The notes: generated by a model from the letters alone, not told the origin. Counted from the first letter of the stretch, positions 12,091 through 25,300 are shown. The stretch: 64,000 bases of DNA from Watersipora subatra (GCF_963576615.1 NC_088708.1:6014001-6078000), one strand, 5' to 3'. Numbers and translations are program-made.

Positions 12091-14972
12091 GCACTTCTAA
12101 CACAACACTTCTAACACATCATTTCTATCACAGCACTTTTAACACAACACTTCTAACACAACACTTCTAAAACAACACTTCTAACACAACACTTCTAACA
12201 TAATACTTCTAACATAATACTTCTAACATAACACTTCTAACATAACACTTCTAACACAACGCTTCTAATATAACACTTCTAACACACCACTTCTAACATA
12301 ACACTTCTAATATAACACCTCTAACACAACACTTCTAACACAACACTCCTAACACAACACTTCTAACATACCACTCCTAACATAACACTTCTAACATAAC
12401 ACTTCTAACACAACACTTCTAACACAACACTTCTAACACAACACTTCTAACACAACACTTCTAACACAACACTTCTAACACAACACTTTTAACACAACAC
12501 TTCTAACACACCACTTCTAACACAACACTTCTAACACAACACTCCTAACAAAACACTTCTAACATACCACTCCTAACATAACACTTCTAACATAATACTT
12601 CTAACACAACACTTCTAACACAACACTTCTAACACAACACTTCTAACACAACACTTCTAACACAACACTTCTAACACAACACTTCTAACACAACACTTCT
12701 AACACAACACTTCTAACATACCACTCCTAACATAATATTTCTAACATAACACTTCTAACACAACACTTCTAACACAACACTTCTAACACAACACTTCTAA
12801 CACAACACTCTTAACACAACACTTCTAACATACCACTCCTAACATAACACTTCTAACACAACACTTCTAACACAACACTTCTAACACAACACTTCTAACA
12901 CAACACTCCTAACACAACACTTCTAACACAACACTTCTAACACAACACTTCTAACACAACACTTCTAACACAGCACTTCTAACACAACACTTCTAACACA
13001 ACACTTCTAACACAACACTTCTAACACAACACTTCTAACACAACACTTCTAACACAAACCTTCTAAAACAACACTTCTAATATAACACTTCTAGCACAAC
13101 ACTTCTAACACAACACTTCTAACACAACACTTCTAACACAACACTTCTAACACAACACTCCTAACACAACACTTCTAACATACCACTCCTAACATAACAC
13201 TTCTAACATAACACTTCTAACACAACACTTCTAACACAACACTTCTAACACAACACTCCTAACACAACACTTCTAACATACCACTCCTAACATAACACTT
13301 CTAACATACCATTCCTAACACAACACTTCTAACATAACACTTCTAACACAACACTTCTAACCCAACACTTCTAACACAACACTCCTAACACAACACTTCT
13401 AACATACCACTCCTAACATAACACTTCTAACATAACACTTCTAACACAACACTTCTAACACAACACTTCTAACCCAACACTTCTAACACAACACTTCTAA
13501 CACAACACTTCTAGCACAACACTTCTAACACACCACTTCTAACATAACACTTCTAATATAACACCTCTAACACAACACTTCTAACATAACACTTCTAACA
13601 CAACACTTCTAACACAACACTTCTAACACAACACTCCTAACACAACACTTCTAACATACCACTCCTAACATAACACTTCTAACACAACACTTCTAACACA
13701 ACACTTCTAACACAACACTTCTAACACAACACTCCTAACACAACACTTCTAACATACCACTCCTAACATAACACTTCTAACATACCATTCCTAACACAAC
13801 ACTTCTAACATAACACTTCTAACACAACACTTCTAACCCAACACTTCTAACACAACACTCCTAACACAACACTTCTAACATACCACTCCTAACATAACAC
13901 TTCTAACATAACACTTCTAACACAACACTTCTAACACAACACTTCTAACCCAACACTTCTAACACAACACTTCTAACACAACACTTCTAGCACAACACTT
14001 CTAACACACCACTTCTAACATAACACTTCTAATATAACACCTCTAACACAACACTTCTAACACAACACTCCTAACACAACACTTCTAACACAACACTTCT
14101 AACACAAACCCTCTAACACAACACTTCTAACACACCACTTCTAACATAACACTTCTAACACAACACTTCTAACACAATACTTTTAACACAACACTTCTAA
14201 CACAAACCTTCTAACACAAACCTTCTAACACAACACTTCTAACACAACACTTCTAACACAACACTTCTAACACAACACTTCTAACACAACACTTCTAACA
14301 CAACACTTCTAACACAACACTTTTAACACAAACCTTCTAACACAACACTTCTAACACAACACTTCTAACATAACACTTCTAACACAACACTTCTAACACA
14401 ACACTTCTAACCCAACACTTCTAACACAACACTTCTAACACAACACTTCTAGCACAACACTTCTAACACACCACTTCTAACATAACACTTCTAATATAAC
14501 ACCTCTAACACAACACTTCTAACACAACACTTCTAACACAAACCCTCTAACACAACACTTCTAACACACCACTTCTAACATAACACTTCTAACACAACAC
14601 TTCTAACACAATACTTTTAACACAACACTTCTAACACAAACCTTCTAACACAAACCTTCTAACACAACACTTCTAACACAACACTTCTAACACAACACTT
14701 CTAACACAACACTTCTAACACAACACTTCTAACACAACACTTCTAACACAACACTTTTAACACAAACCTTCTAACACAACACTTCTAACACAACACTTCT
14801 AACACAACACTTCTAACACAACACTTCTAACACAACACTTCTAACATAACACTTCTAACACAACACTTCTAAGACAACACTTCTGTCACAACACTTCTAA
14901 CAAAACACTCCTAACACAACACTTCTAACACAACACTTCTAACACAACACTTCTAACACAACACTTTTAACA
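12091..14972. repeat. 14-bp minisatellite, about 206 copies
   Basis: Tandem copies of CTTCTAACACAACA over 2.9 kb, with frequent variants (ACATAACA, CTCCTAA, CTTTTAA). Blocks of several hundred bp near 13170-13560 and 13640-14040 repeat the same order of variants, which shows segmental duplication inside the array. It starts immediately after the LINE 3' region. Confidence 0.95.
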
Positions 14973-15400
14973 CACTGCTACAAAGCTTAATCGCAATGCA
15001 AGGCGACACATACTGTTAAACGCTGGCTAATGACTAATTTATGAAGTGCACCACTTGTTCATGCTTTAGTATGTCTGAAAGAAAAAAAGAAAAGACACCA
15101 TTGTTAACTTTTGCAGTTGGCTTGCCTCAGGTCAAGTTTTCTATTTACATATAGGTGTCAACCTATTCTTGTAGCTCTAGCACCATTTTTATGGCATGCG
15201 GACCGTTTCATATTGATATCTGACTGATACGCTAGGTTAAATTAGCTGTAGAGCACACCCTGCCACTTCTCTTCTCTTCTGCTTTCGGACACACCAAAGC
15301 ACGAACAAGTGGTGCGCCTCATAAATTAGTCATTAGCCAGCGTTTAACAGTATGTGTCGCCTTGCATTGCGATTAAGCTTTGTAGCAGTGTGTTAAAAGT
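14965..15400. repeat. Inverted repeat at the centre of the tail-to-tail LINE structure
   Basis: The segment about 14965-15080 (contains GCTACAAAGCTTAATCGCAA) is repeated in inverted orientation at about 15285-15400. The loop of about 205 bp is unique. The arms lie between the two oppositely oriented 14-bp arrays, so they look like the common 3' terminal segment of two LINE copies. Confidence 0.9.
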
Positions 15401-15866
15401 GTTGTGTTAGAAGTGTTGTATTAGAAGTGTTGTGTTAGAAGTGTTGTGTTAGAAGTGTTGTGTTAGAAGTGTTGTGACAGAAGTGTTGTCTTAGAAGTGT
15501 TGTGTTAGAAGTGTTATGTTAGAAGTGTTATGTTAGAAGTGTTGTGTTAGGAGTGTTGTGTTAGGAGTGTTGTTAGGCGTGTTGCATTAGAAGTGTTATG
15601 TTAGAAGTGTTGTGTTAAAAGTGTTATGTTAGAAGAGTTGTGTTAAAGGTGTTGTGTTAGAGGTGTTTTGTTAGAGGTGTTATGTTAGAAGTGGTATGCT
15701 AGAAGTGTTGTGTTAGGAGTGTTGTGTTAGAAGTGTTGTGTTACAGGTGTTATGTTAGAAGTGTTATGTTAGAAGTGTTGTGTTAGAAGTATTGTGTTAG
15801 AAGTATTGTGTTAGAAGTGTTATATTAGAAGTGGTATGTTAGAAGTGTTATGTTAGAAGTGTTATA
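15390..15866. repeat. 14-bp minisatellite in reverse orientation, about 34 copies
   Basis: Units GTGTTGTGTTAGAA are the reverse complement of the 12091-14972 array. Ends adjoin the inverted 3' segment on the left and a minus-strand LINE end on the right. Confidence 0.95.
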
Positions 15867-15869
15867 TAA

Positions 15870-16025
15870 GCAGTTAGTTCGTAATTTTTGACTTAAGTTC
15901 TCTGACAGTTCGTAGAAGAAAGCTGTTATGGTGCACTGATTTGTTGGCGTATATTGTTGGAGGTTCTCCTCTTGTTATGGTTCAAGGCAAGACCATATCT
16001 ATAGGTTGGGTTTGTATAAGTGGAT
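15870..16025 (-). pseudogene. LINE 3' end remnant, minus strand
   Basis: Read on the minus strand, this segment matches about 11935-12085 of the plus-strand LINE, including the stretch that encodes the region around ANKSVHHNSF and the final residues before the array. Similarity stops near 16025. Together with the left copy it forms the outermost arm of a 4-kb imperfect palindrome. Confidence 0.8.
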
Positions 16026-16726
16026 ACTTGGTGGCCACCAGCACCTTATACCATGTCGCAAACTAAACACACCTGCATAGTCGTTACCAATCAACTAGAC
16101 CAGTCGGCATACTTCCCATCGAACAATTTACTAGCAGTGAATTATCTCAGCCTCTGTTCTTGATTGCAAAAGGAGCTGTGGTAAGTAATTCGACCTTGTC
16201 GTCTTCCAATTTAATTGTTATGACCGCATCCTCTTTAGAAAGCCTTTGCTCAGTTTATGATTACAGCATCAATGTCATAATGCATTTAGTGCATCTTACT
16301 GTCACACTATATGTTCGCTTCATACTACATTGTAGTTGCAGTTTATAATCGCTCACCATCTGCGACCCTTTAAACTCTAGTTCCTGAGAGCTGTCTCTTG
16401 CATCACAAAGCAAGAGTGTTAAGTACTTGGCTGAATGACTAATAGGTTTTTTTTTGTCCGGTAATAAACAAAAAAAGTAATAACTTTATTCCTGATAATC
16501 AGTGCACAAACTGCTTTTATTGGATTTCTTATTTAGTGAGAGACACCATTTCCCACAGTCATATACAGCAGGAACGCAGCAAGCGTACTTGTAAACACAT
16601 TGCTTATAACAACAAACCTGCTGTCTCGGAATACCCAACTACCAGTGAGAGCATTGGGGAGTGTGACATTAGAAAAGACACTAATCAAATTAATGTCACG
16701 CTTAAAAAAGAGCATCCTAAAAATTC
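16026..16726. other. Intergenic, no gene seen
   Basis: Only short reading frames without recognisable motifs. The sequence leads into the 22-bp array. Confidence 0.5.
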
Positions 16727-17030
16727 ACATGCACCTAGATATTCACCTACATGCACCTAGATATTCTCCTACATGCACCTAGATATTCACCTACATGCAC
16801 CTAGATATTCTCCTACATGCACCTAGATATTCACCTACATGCACCTAGATATTCTCCTACATGCACCTAGATATTCACCTACATGCACCTAGATATTCTC
16901 CTACATGCACCTAGATATTCACCTACATGCACCTAGATATTCTCCTACATGCACCTAGATATTCACCTACATCCACCTAGATATTCTCCTACATGCACCT
17001 AGATATTCTCCTACATGCACCTAGATATTC
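16727..17030. repeat. 22-bp minisatellite with alternating variants (44-bp period)
   Basis: About 14 copies of ACATGCACCTAGATATTCWC plus CT. For most of the array units ending TTCACCT alternate strictly with units ending TTCTCCT, so the true repeating unit is 44 bp. The last copies lose the alternation. Confidence 0.92.
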
Positions 17031-17765
17031 TCAAAGTATTACAAGCATAAGAGAAGAAACGTTCCAACTTAAAATGTTTAGAAAACATGGTTTAATGTAG
17101 TGGATGAGCTACAGATACAAGGCTGACATAAAGTGTTCATCGTTGAGTTAAATGTTAATATGTTACATGGTTTAACTCCTTTACCGAGATAACATCTTAG
17201 CAGATGACTCATTCAACAGCAAATAAAAAATGGTGTGGTTGAGCCAAAAACATCGTCCAATAGTATTAGCATATTTTTATTAGCTCATTTGAAAGATGAA
17301 GTTTCGCAAAGAGCTTCTCAACGAAAAGGTAATCAAATCCAAGCAATTGGTGAAAAAGACTGAGCTGCGGCTATCAGCTCGCAACAAGAAATAGTGAAAT
17401 AAAATCATCAAATATTGATATGATGGAATATAAATGAGTAATAATAAGTATATCTGTGAATCGTCCGAGGAATGACTACTCATAGTTGGTTATCTATTTC
17501 CTAAGAGGAAGGAATTGCATAACTTAATATTTTTCAGGACACACCTTCAGAAATGAGTAGCAATAAAGTTGAATTGATGACCTTTTGATGAGGACATTTA
17601 TGACTGTCTATTAGACTCTCGAGCTCCAGCACCTATTGGGCAATAAATATGATGAGTCTTCATAAATCTAACACAAACGGTACGCCTCCCAGCCACTGCC
17701 TCCCAGTCACTTGCCGCCAACTCATCTACCACAGCGGTGAAGACTACAGAAACCTTTAGCTGATC
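17031..17765. promoter_or_regulatory. Upstream region of the mucin/LU gene
   Basis: No coding sequence recognised. About 17610-17765 is noticeably more GC-rich than its surroundings and contains an inverted CCAAT (ATTGG at 17635-17639). It directly precedes the proposed first coding exon, so it may hold the promoter and 5' UTR. No TATA box at a convincing position was found. Confidence 0.35.
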
Positions 17766-20700
17766 ATGCAGCGCTACCACAGACTCGTCTTTCTCATTGC
17801 AGGTAAATCGCTGATGTTATACAACAAACTCAAATTTAAATTCGCTTGTTCGAAAGCATGACACGTTAAATAAACAGCTTGACGCTACGACATTTCATAT
17901 GCTTGATGATTATGATGTGATTAAAAATGAAAAAGAATGAGACAAAAAATGAGGTCAGATAACTTAAATTTTTTTAGTTGAATTACTATTTACACTGTTT
18001 AATTAAATTTCCGACCATTTATCGAATAAAAACCAGTGCAACCAGTTGAATATAACTCGGTGCGTTTAAAATCTGTCTGAGTTTTCTAACAACTGTCTCA
18101 ATGTTACTGCAAAAAAGCACAACAGTTTTTGTGATAAACTAATAATAATAATTAATCAAACTACTCTAATAACATTCTTGAATAAGTTTCTACTGCCAAC
18201 CAATCACTTCAAACCTGCTGAAAAACAACACGAACGAATAAGGAGGTACAGTTGCTCTCCTCTCTCAAGCTCTAATAATGCTTCATTTTGAATTCTTTAT
18301 AATTTCTCATTATTTGCAGTATCATGTTTTATGTGAATATGCTTTTTCTGAACTCTGGCTAATATAAACCATGTGACACTTAAAGATCAGCATACCAAAT
18401 GTAATTAAAAACTCAAACACTGCTCAACAAGTTTAGTTTAGAACATTGCTTTTCTTAACTAAGAGACACTACGGTATAATTTTAAACAAAACAACATCTG
18501 GCAATACTGAGAACATATCAGATGAACACGATGACTGCGTATTCTTGTAAAACTAGGTAATCTCTGTATATGCCCTATCTCACTCTAGTTATAATGGTAA
18601 TATAGAGCACTAAAAGTGGGAGTGGAAAAGAGGTATGGCAGGCGTTTGTTTAGAGGAAATATATTCATTATAGCATTTACATTTTTTCTTTTATTCTTTT
18701 CAAGTTTTTGTTTCTATGTAGAAGATAAAGTGTTTTAACTTTTTAGTTTACTGGTTGAATATTCGCTCACCTTACAACCACATTCTTCTTATGATATGCT
18801 GTCTTTCACACTGTCATATGTACCTATGCATTGTGGCTCCTTCTTGCCACAAGATTAAAATGATTTTTTAAAAATTTAAAAACCCGCAAACAATGATACT
18901 ACTAGTCTACTGTGCTTTGAAAATATTTGGATAAATTTCATACTACTTGAATTTTCTGCTTTGTAAATTTACTGGGTAGTTATTCTGTAACATTGAGATG
19001 TCAGAAGTTAAAGTTTCAACTGGCGGTTTATAACGCAAATTTTATTGAATTCTGTTGGAATCATTACAATTAATCTGTCACAAATATATTATATACTTGG
19101 TCATAAATTATATATATTATATCTTTAGATTCATAAGATGTTGACTTACCACATTAGGATTTGGCAGCGCAAAATGCAACATTTTGGCAACTAAAATAAA
19201 ATTTATTATTTTTATCTCACAATTTGATGAATTATTGATACATAAGTAGATAAAAGTGTAATTTGTGGTGTAACATGAGACTTTTATCAACATGTTCAAA
19301 GAGTTGAAACATACAAAATTCATAGCTTTAGAAAACTTGTAGAAAATTTTTGACATTTGAAAAATTTGCACTGCTTTAGGTAAAACTATGTTAAAAGCAA
19401 AATTGTGACAAAATGTTTAAAATATTTGTTATTTTGACTACAGCAAGTCATGTTGTTTTAGTTATATTCAGCTCATCATCAACATCTGCACAAGCTCTGA
19501 AATCTCCAAGCCGTCTACTAGTTTCAGATTCGGCCAGCTTCACAACACAAGTAGAAGACACACACTCTTCGGTGACACAAAATGCTTCAGTGACACAATA
19601 TACAGATATTGCAAACATGACAGACCCACAATCTAGCCACTCTACATCCACTGTAACACCAGGACCAGACACTGGAAATGCTACAGTAACACAATATACA
19701 GATATTGCAAACATGACAGACCCACAATCTAACCACTCTACACCCACTGTAACACCAGGACCAGACACTGGAAATGCTACAGTGACACAATATACAGATA
19801 TTGCAAACATGACAGACCCACAATCTAACCACTCTACACCCACTGTAACACCAGGACCAGACACTGGAAATGCTACAGTGACACAATATACAGATATTGC
19901 AAACATGACAGACCCACAATCTAACCACTCTACACCCACTGTAACACCAGGACCAGACACTGGAAATGCTACAGTGACACAATATACAAATATTGCAAAC
20001 ATGACAGACCCACAATCTAACCACTCTATATCCACTGTAACACCAGGACCAGACACTGGAAATGCTACAGTGACTCAATATACAGATGTTGAAAACATGA
20101 CAGACCCACAATCTAACCACTCTACACCCACTGTAACACCAGGACCAGACACTGGAAATGCTACAGTGACACAATATACAGATATTGCAAACATGACAGA
20201 CCCACAATCTAACCACTCTACACCCACTGTAACACCAGGACCAGACACTGGAAATGCTACAGTGACACAATATACAAATATTGCAAACATGACAGACCCA
20301 CAATCTAACCACTCTACACCCACTGTAACACCAGGACCAGACACTGGAAATGCTACAGTGACACAATATACAGATATTGCAAACATGACAGACCCACAAT
20401 CTAACCACTCTATATCCACTGTAACACCAGGACCAGACACTGGAAATGCTACAGTGACTCAATATACAGATATTGCAAACATGACAGACCCACAATCTAA
20501 CCACTCTACACCCACTGTAACACCAGGACCAGACACTGTAAATGCTACAGTGACACAATATACAGATATTGCAAACATGACAGACCCACAATCTAACCAC
20601 TCTACACCCACTGTAACACCAGGACCAGACACTGTAAATGCTACAGTGACACAATATACAGATATTGCAAACATGACAGACCCACAATCTAACCACTCTA

Positions 20701-23266
20701 CACCCACTGTAACACCAGGACCAGACACTGTAAATGCTACAGTGACACAATATACAGATATTGCAAACATGACAGACCCACAATCTAACCACTCTACACC
20801 CACTGTAACACCAGGACCAGACACTGTAAATGCTACAGTGACACAATATACAGATATTGCAAACATGACAGACCCACAATCTAACCACTCTACACCCACT
20901 GTAACACCAGAACCAGACACTGGAAATGCTACAGTGACACAATATACAAATATTGCAAACATGACAGACCCACAATCTAACCACTCTATATCCACTGTAA
21001 CACAAACACCAAACTTTGAAAATGCTACAGTGACACAATATACAAATATTGCAAACATGACAGACCCACAATCTAACCACTCTATATCCACTGTAACACA
21101 AACGTTAGACTCTGGAAGTACTATTACAACTACAATAGCTATCCAGTCTTCAACTTCTACAGCACAGACACAAGTTACAGATTCTGTAGAGCCCACAACC
21201 CTACCATCTACTGCACAACCACAACCCTCGACAACAACCGGTTTACCTCCAAAAGTATGTACTGCTCTTTTGTCACCCATACAAAATACATGATGACTAA
21301 ATAGCTAAACACAGAAGGCAGGGAACAATTGTGAAGTTTTTTAAAGTTTCATATGAATATGAGTTTACTACAGCCAATTAGTGCAAAAAATGTATAAAAA
21401 TATAAAAATACATTAAAATTCAAGAGCATTATTAAACACAAATTACAAACATTGATTTACTCAAATACGAATAACTACTACTCAGCGTTCGGTATGGAAG
21501 TTATAATATCTGTCAACACTCGTTACTAGTGGTTCACATCCTTCACTGTTGTTCAATTAAAGCTTGTAGTTTTGCCTAATTTTGAGTCCAGCCTGATTAT
21601 TTTGTTATCAAATGGTTACTAGCTAGAGGTTTTCCAAATGAATGGTTTGATGTTTTTAGATGACCTTCAGCGTTTATTACTGATTAACGAGTATGATAAT
21701 AAAAAGAACAACAATGATGACTCTTATAACAATAGTTGCAAACAGCTAATCATGCAATCTAAAGTGTTGTTCTTGTTCTCAGAAATGCATGAAATGCGAG
21801 GGAGAAGGCTGCTTGGACAAGGAGATTGATGATACCTGTGAGCAGGGTGACGGAAATGTTTGTTACGTAAGTTTTAATTTGTATAGTAAAATATGAGGTG
21901 TGAAGCAGATGTTCATGTCAAGACAGGCTCAAATAGGAACGAGCATGAGAACAGAAGCAAAGCTGGAAACAATCTTGGCTGCAACTGAAACAGTTACAGC
22001 AAAGATTGTTTAGGTTCATAACTGATCCAACTGCAACTAGGCTCAGTTTTGAGCTGAGCACCGGACAAACTTCAACATGGATTTCAACTGCCTATCAATT
22101 ACCGGAAATGTTGAAGACTTGTTCATTTTAACATGAAAATGAATTTTATTTCAATTGTACATGTAGTTCTTAATTAATAAGCAAAATTTTACAAGCGTTG
22201 GCATGAAATAGTTTATTTAAGTGATTACCGTGTTGTATTTATTATAATGATCTCTTATTATCGCAGTTGATTGGAACAAGCGCCCTCTCAAACCAAAAAG
22301 TAAAAACCTGCTATACATTAATTAATTTCTAGAGTATGAATGATAATTTTAACTTTAGAACACCTAAACACCTAAACTTGCCTGCCTTTACCATACTTAA
22401 TAAAGTCACTTTTTCATTAATTGTCAGCAGTTTTCTCTTTTTCTAAGATTCATTGAATGATTTTGAGGGTCAAGGCCGTTTAAGAGGCGCTTTGCACTTT
22501 TACACTTCACAAAATGTAACAAAAAAATAGCGAACTGTGACGACTGCTTTCACAATGATGTTCGCAAAAGGACCTTACTGGGTCAGAGTGGGAGTGAGAT
22601 TTAGGTATTTTTTATTGATTTTCTGTAATTTTTTAACCAGTAGTTTTTTTCCTGGCAAAGTTCTGAAGCCTGGAAAGCTGAATAGTGAAGTAGCGAGAGA
22701 TGACTGTAATCCACATATATCTTTTCAGCTTTTACTGGCACTTAGGTGTTCGTTAGGCCACTAGTTACTGTAATTAAAACTTTCTCTAGCGGATTAACCA
22801 TCTTCAACCATCAGCAATAACTATGACGTACATTTAATCAATATGGCAGCTCTACAACTTAATTTTATTATCTACAGAAATTATCCTGAAATGTGTTGAA
22901 TACCCGACACAGTAAACTTGGTTGCAACTCGTCAGCAAATTCATAGTCTTATTTGGTCACCAGGTATTCAGAAGTGCTGATGGCTCAGAGGACTCAGCAG
23001 GATGTACTCCTAAAAGAGATGAAGATAAGTGTATCCAGGAGGAAGCCATGTTTTGTACAAGAACTGAAAAAGAGGGCTGTCAGTGTTGTTGTAATAGCGG
23101 AGATCAATGCAATGCGGACATTGTTGACTCAAAAGAGTTCAAGGACACATGCATAGTTAAAAAAACGGATGCTGTTGTAGCAACAACAACTGCTGGAGGA
23201 CATACACGATTTAGTGTGTCTGTCTCCTTGATTATCAGCGTGGGATTATTGAGACTATGCTTGTGA
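17766..23266 (+). CDS. Mucin-like repeat protein with Ly6/uPAR (LU) domain, probably GPI-anchored
   Basis: Proposed exons: 17766-17802, 19444-21254, 21783-21866 and 22964-23266, joined in one frame to 744 aa. The first exon gives MQRYHRLVFLIA, which with VVLVIF of exon 2 makes a good signal peptide. An unspliced start at 19413 (MFKIFVILTT, 742 aa) also makes a signal peptide and cannot be excluded; the phase-1 intron inside the signal peptide is typical of LU genes. Sixteen 32-residue T/S/P/N-rich repeats follow, then a T/S-rich linker. The C-terminal part has KCMKCEGEGC, CTPKR, CQCCCNSGDQCN and a final C, the cysteine spacing ending in C-N of three-finger LU domains. The tail (FSVSVSLIISVGLLRLCL) follows a small-residue A/G site, as in GPI-anchored proteins. 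Expected on the cell surface, as a heavily glycosylated stalk holding an LU head near the membrane. No ortholog recognised; ligand unknown. Confidence 0.85.
19584..21119 (+). repeat. Sixteen coding 96-bp repeats (32 aa) of the mucin domain
   Basis: Exactly sixteen 96-bp units with no indels; the consensus runs ATVTQYTDIANMTDPQSN then HSTPTVTPGPDTGN. Each unit has three N-X-S/T sequons (N-A-T, N-M-T, N-H-S). Variants (D/N in YTD, TPT/IST, TGN/TVN) are clustered: four adjacent TVN units show recent local duplication, and the last two units are the most divergent. Confidence 0.97.
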
Positions 23267-25170
23267 CCAGTTGCCTTTTTCTGAATACCCATTTATTTTA
23301 ATATGTATGTTGATATGATAATTTGGTTATGCAATGCAATGCATCATAATTTAGGTAATACATAGTGTTTGATTTTAGTTATAACTGTGCCATGAAATAA
23401 TGTTCCTATATTATTATTCTCTATTCTTCAATGACCGACTGCAAGAGCCCTGACAGAACGCTCAAAATTTCTTCGATAAGGAAACACTGATTATTTTTGC
23501 TGTTAAAAAGGTAGAAAATAAACGTGTCAGAAGTAATATATGCTGTAGAATGGGATCGCTTTGATGGAGACGTAAAAATACACATAAATTTCGCATTTTC
23601 CGAAGTATTCAAACACTAGTAAAAACCAGCGATCGAAACCTGTCGTGCATTGACAAAATGATTTGTTAATTGAGATATGGAAAGCAAAAGCAAATGCTGT
23701 AACTAATCGTACTAATCAATGCTGTAATAGAATTATACGAAAATTTTAAGAAAGTACACAGTACAGAACAAACTCTTAAAGGCCCTACTCAAGTCTACTC
23801 TACTTTAAGCTAGATGATGTGCAAGTTATATGTTGTGATATGTTGTTATACGTTGTTCTAATGTAGACATTTTTGTGAGCTATCGACATACATTTCTGTG
23901 TACTTTGTAGAGTGCATGCAATAAATATTTATACATTTGAAACCTTTACTTCTTACATCCAAAAGTTTTAAAATAATCATTCAGTGCATCTCATAATCAG
24001 CAGAATCAAACGCAACAAAATGTTGTAAAAGATTTTAAAAGTACACAACTTTACATATGAGGAAAGCATTAACCGAGTACATATCCTTATGATGTACTTC
24101 GTACTAACTATATCAGTCATGTGAACAAAAGGTCAAAGATAAACTTTGCATTAGTGAATAACGTTGAAAAACTTCAAAAGAAAATATTCGCAACAGCATT
24201 ATAACGTATTAGGACTATGAGGCTTGGTGGATAGCATTAAATATTTTGCTATAATTTCCAAAACCCAACCATATTTTTCACGCATATACATGCAGCTTAC
24301 CTACTATATTTTAGCAAACGGTTTAATAAGCTAGATCTTATGCGCTTACAACAAAATTTGCACACCATGTTTTGCCATGTTTTTATTATTTTCGCGCGAG
24401 CTAATCTCACTCGCTGACGGATACAGAATGGCTTCATACCGTAAGTTTGCTCTGCGCTAGAATATCACCGTTTTTGGCAAGTTAAGTACACTCACATCAT
24501 ACTTAATCTTCAAGGGATTGTTCAAACATCAAACACAGGTACATGGATTTTCAAATTTGCGCATTGTTTAGCTAAACACAAAATACATGTTTTTGCATGC
24601 TGAAAATCAATAGCATTTTTTGAAAGATTGTACAGCTTTGACATTTATCGTTGTGATTCACTGCGCCATCAAAAGCGAAAACAAATATACTTGTTTTACT
24701 AATCATTCGCAAAATGGTTTTAGCGTTATAGCTGGTAACACGCTTTTGTATTTTCTTTATACGGTGTGTTTGATGTTGGTCATTTTGTTATGCATGCGCA
24801 TCTGCAGCGTACTTTAAATGGGGTCCTAATCCACACTAGTGTACAATTAGTAACAAGCTGATTTGTAGGATTGAAAATCTAGTCGAGAGTGCTATAAACT
24901 AAATAAGAACACATCGTTTTCCTGATTACTTTTTTTAATACACCACAATGGCTTCCAAAGCAGTTTGTCAATTTAATTTTCAGTCTGAAATGAATCTCTA
25001 CATCTTTGGCTTTACAACCAACTTCTGGTTACGACTCGAACTATTGTTGATCTAAAGCCAATAATGCCATTAGTGAATTTGCTTTTCAATATTTATGTAC
25101 AATTGTACATACATGTATATTCTCCCAAAACTATATTTATATACATGTGTTTACGTAAATTTTTCCTCAC
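23267..25170. other. Intergenic between the LU gene and AHI1
   Basis: The beginning is presumably the 3' UTR of the LU gene; AATAAA motifs occur at 23395-23400 and 23921-23926. No other gene recognised. Confidence 0.45.
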
Positions 25171-25174
25171 CGCA

Positions 25175-25300
25175 TTTGGGAACCAAGTTAACTCAAGTGG
25201 GTGGTAAAGTTTACTCAAACTTGGATCTCCTACCAGAGACCAGAGAGTTTGAGCTCTCAAGACCTTAGCCATTCCCAATCGCACGCTTTTCTGCGAATCA
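25175..25300 (-). mobile_element. Possible tRNA-like SINE fragment
   Basis: On the minus strand, GGCTAAGGTCTTGAGAGC resembles an A box and is followed by other weak tRNA-like spacing. A good B box is lacking and there is no second copy in the window for comparison. Confidence 0.25.

Noticed and set aside
12091-14972. CRISPR array or telomere-like repeat
   Set aside because: The 14-bp units are contiguous without spacers, the genome is eukaryotic, and the unit is not a canonical TTAGGG-type telomere repeat.
19587-21101. 504-codon antisense open frame across the mucin repeats
   Set aside because: It is produced by a 96-bp unit without stop codons in that frame; the sense frame has a signal peptide, splice sites and an LU domain, and the antisense has none.
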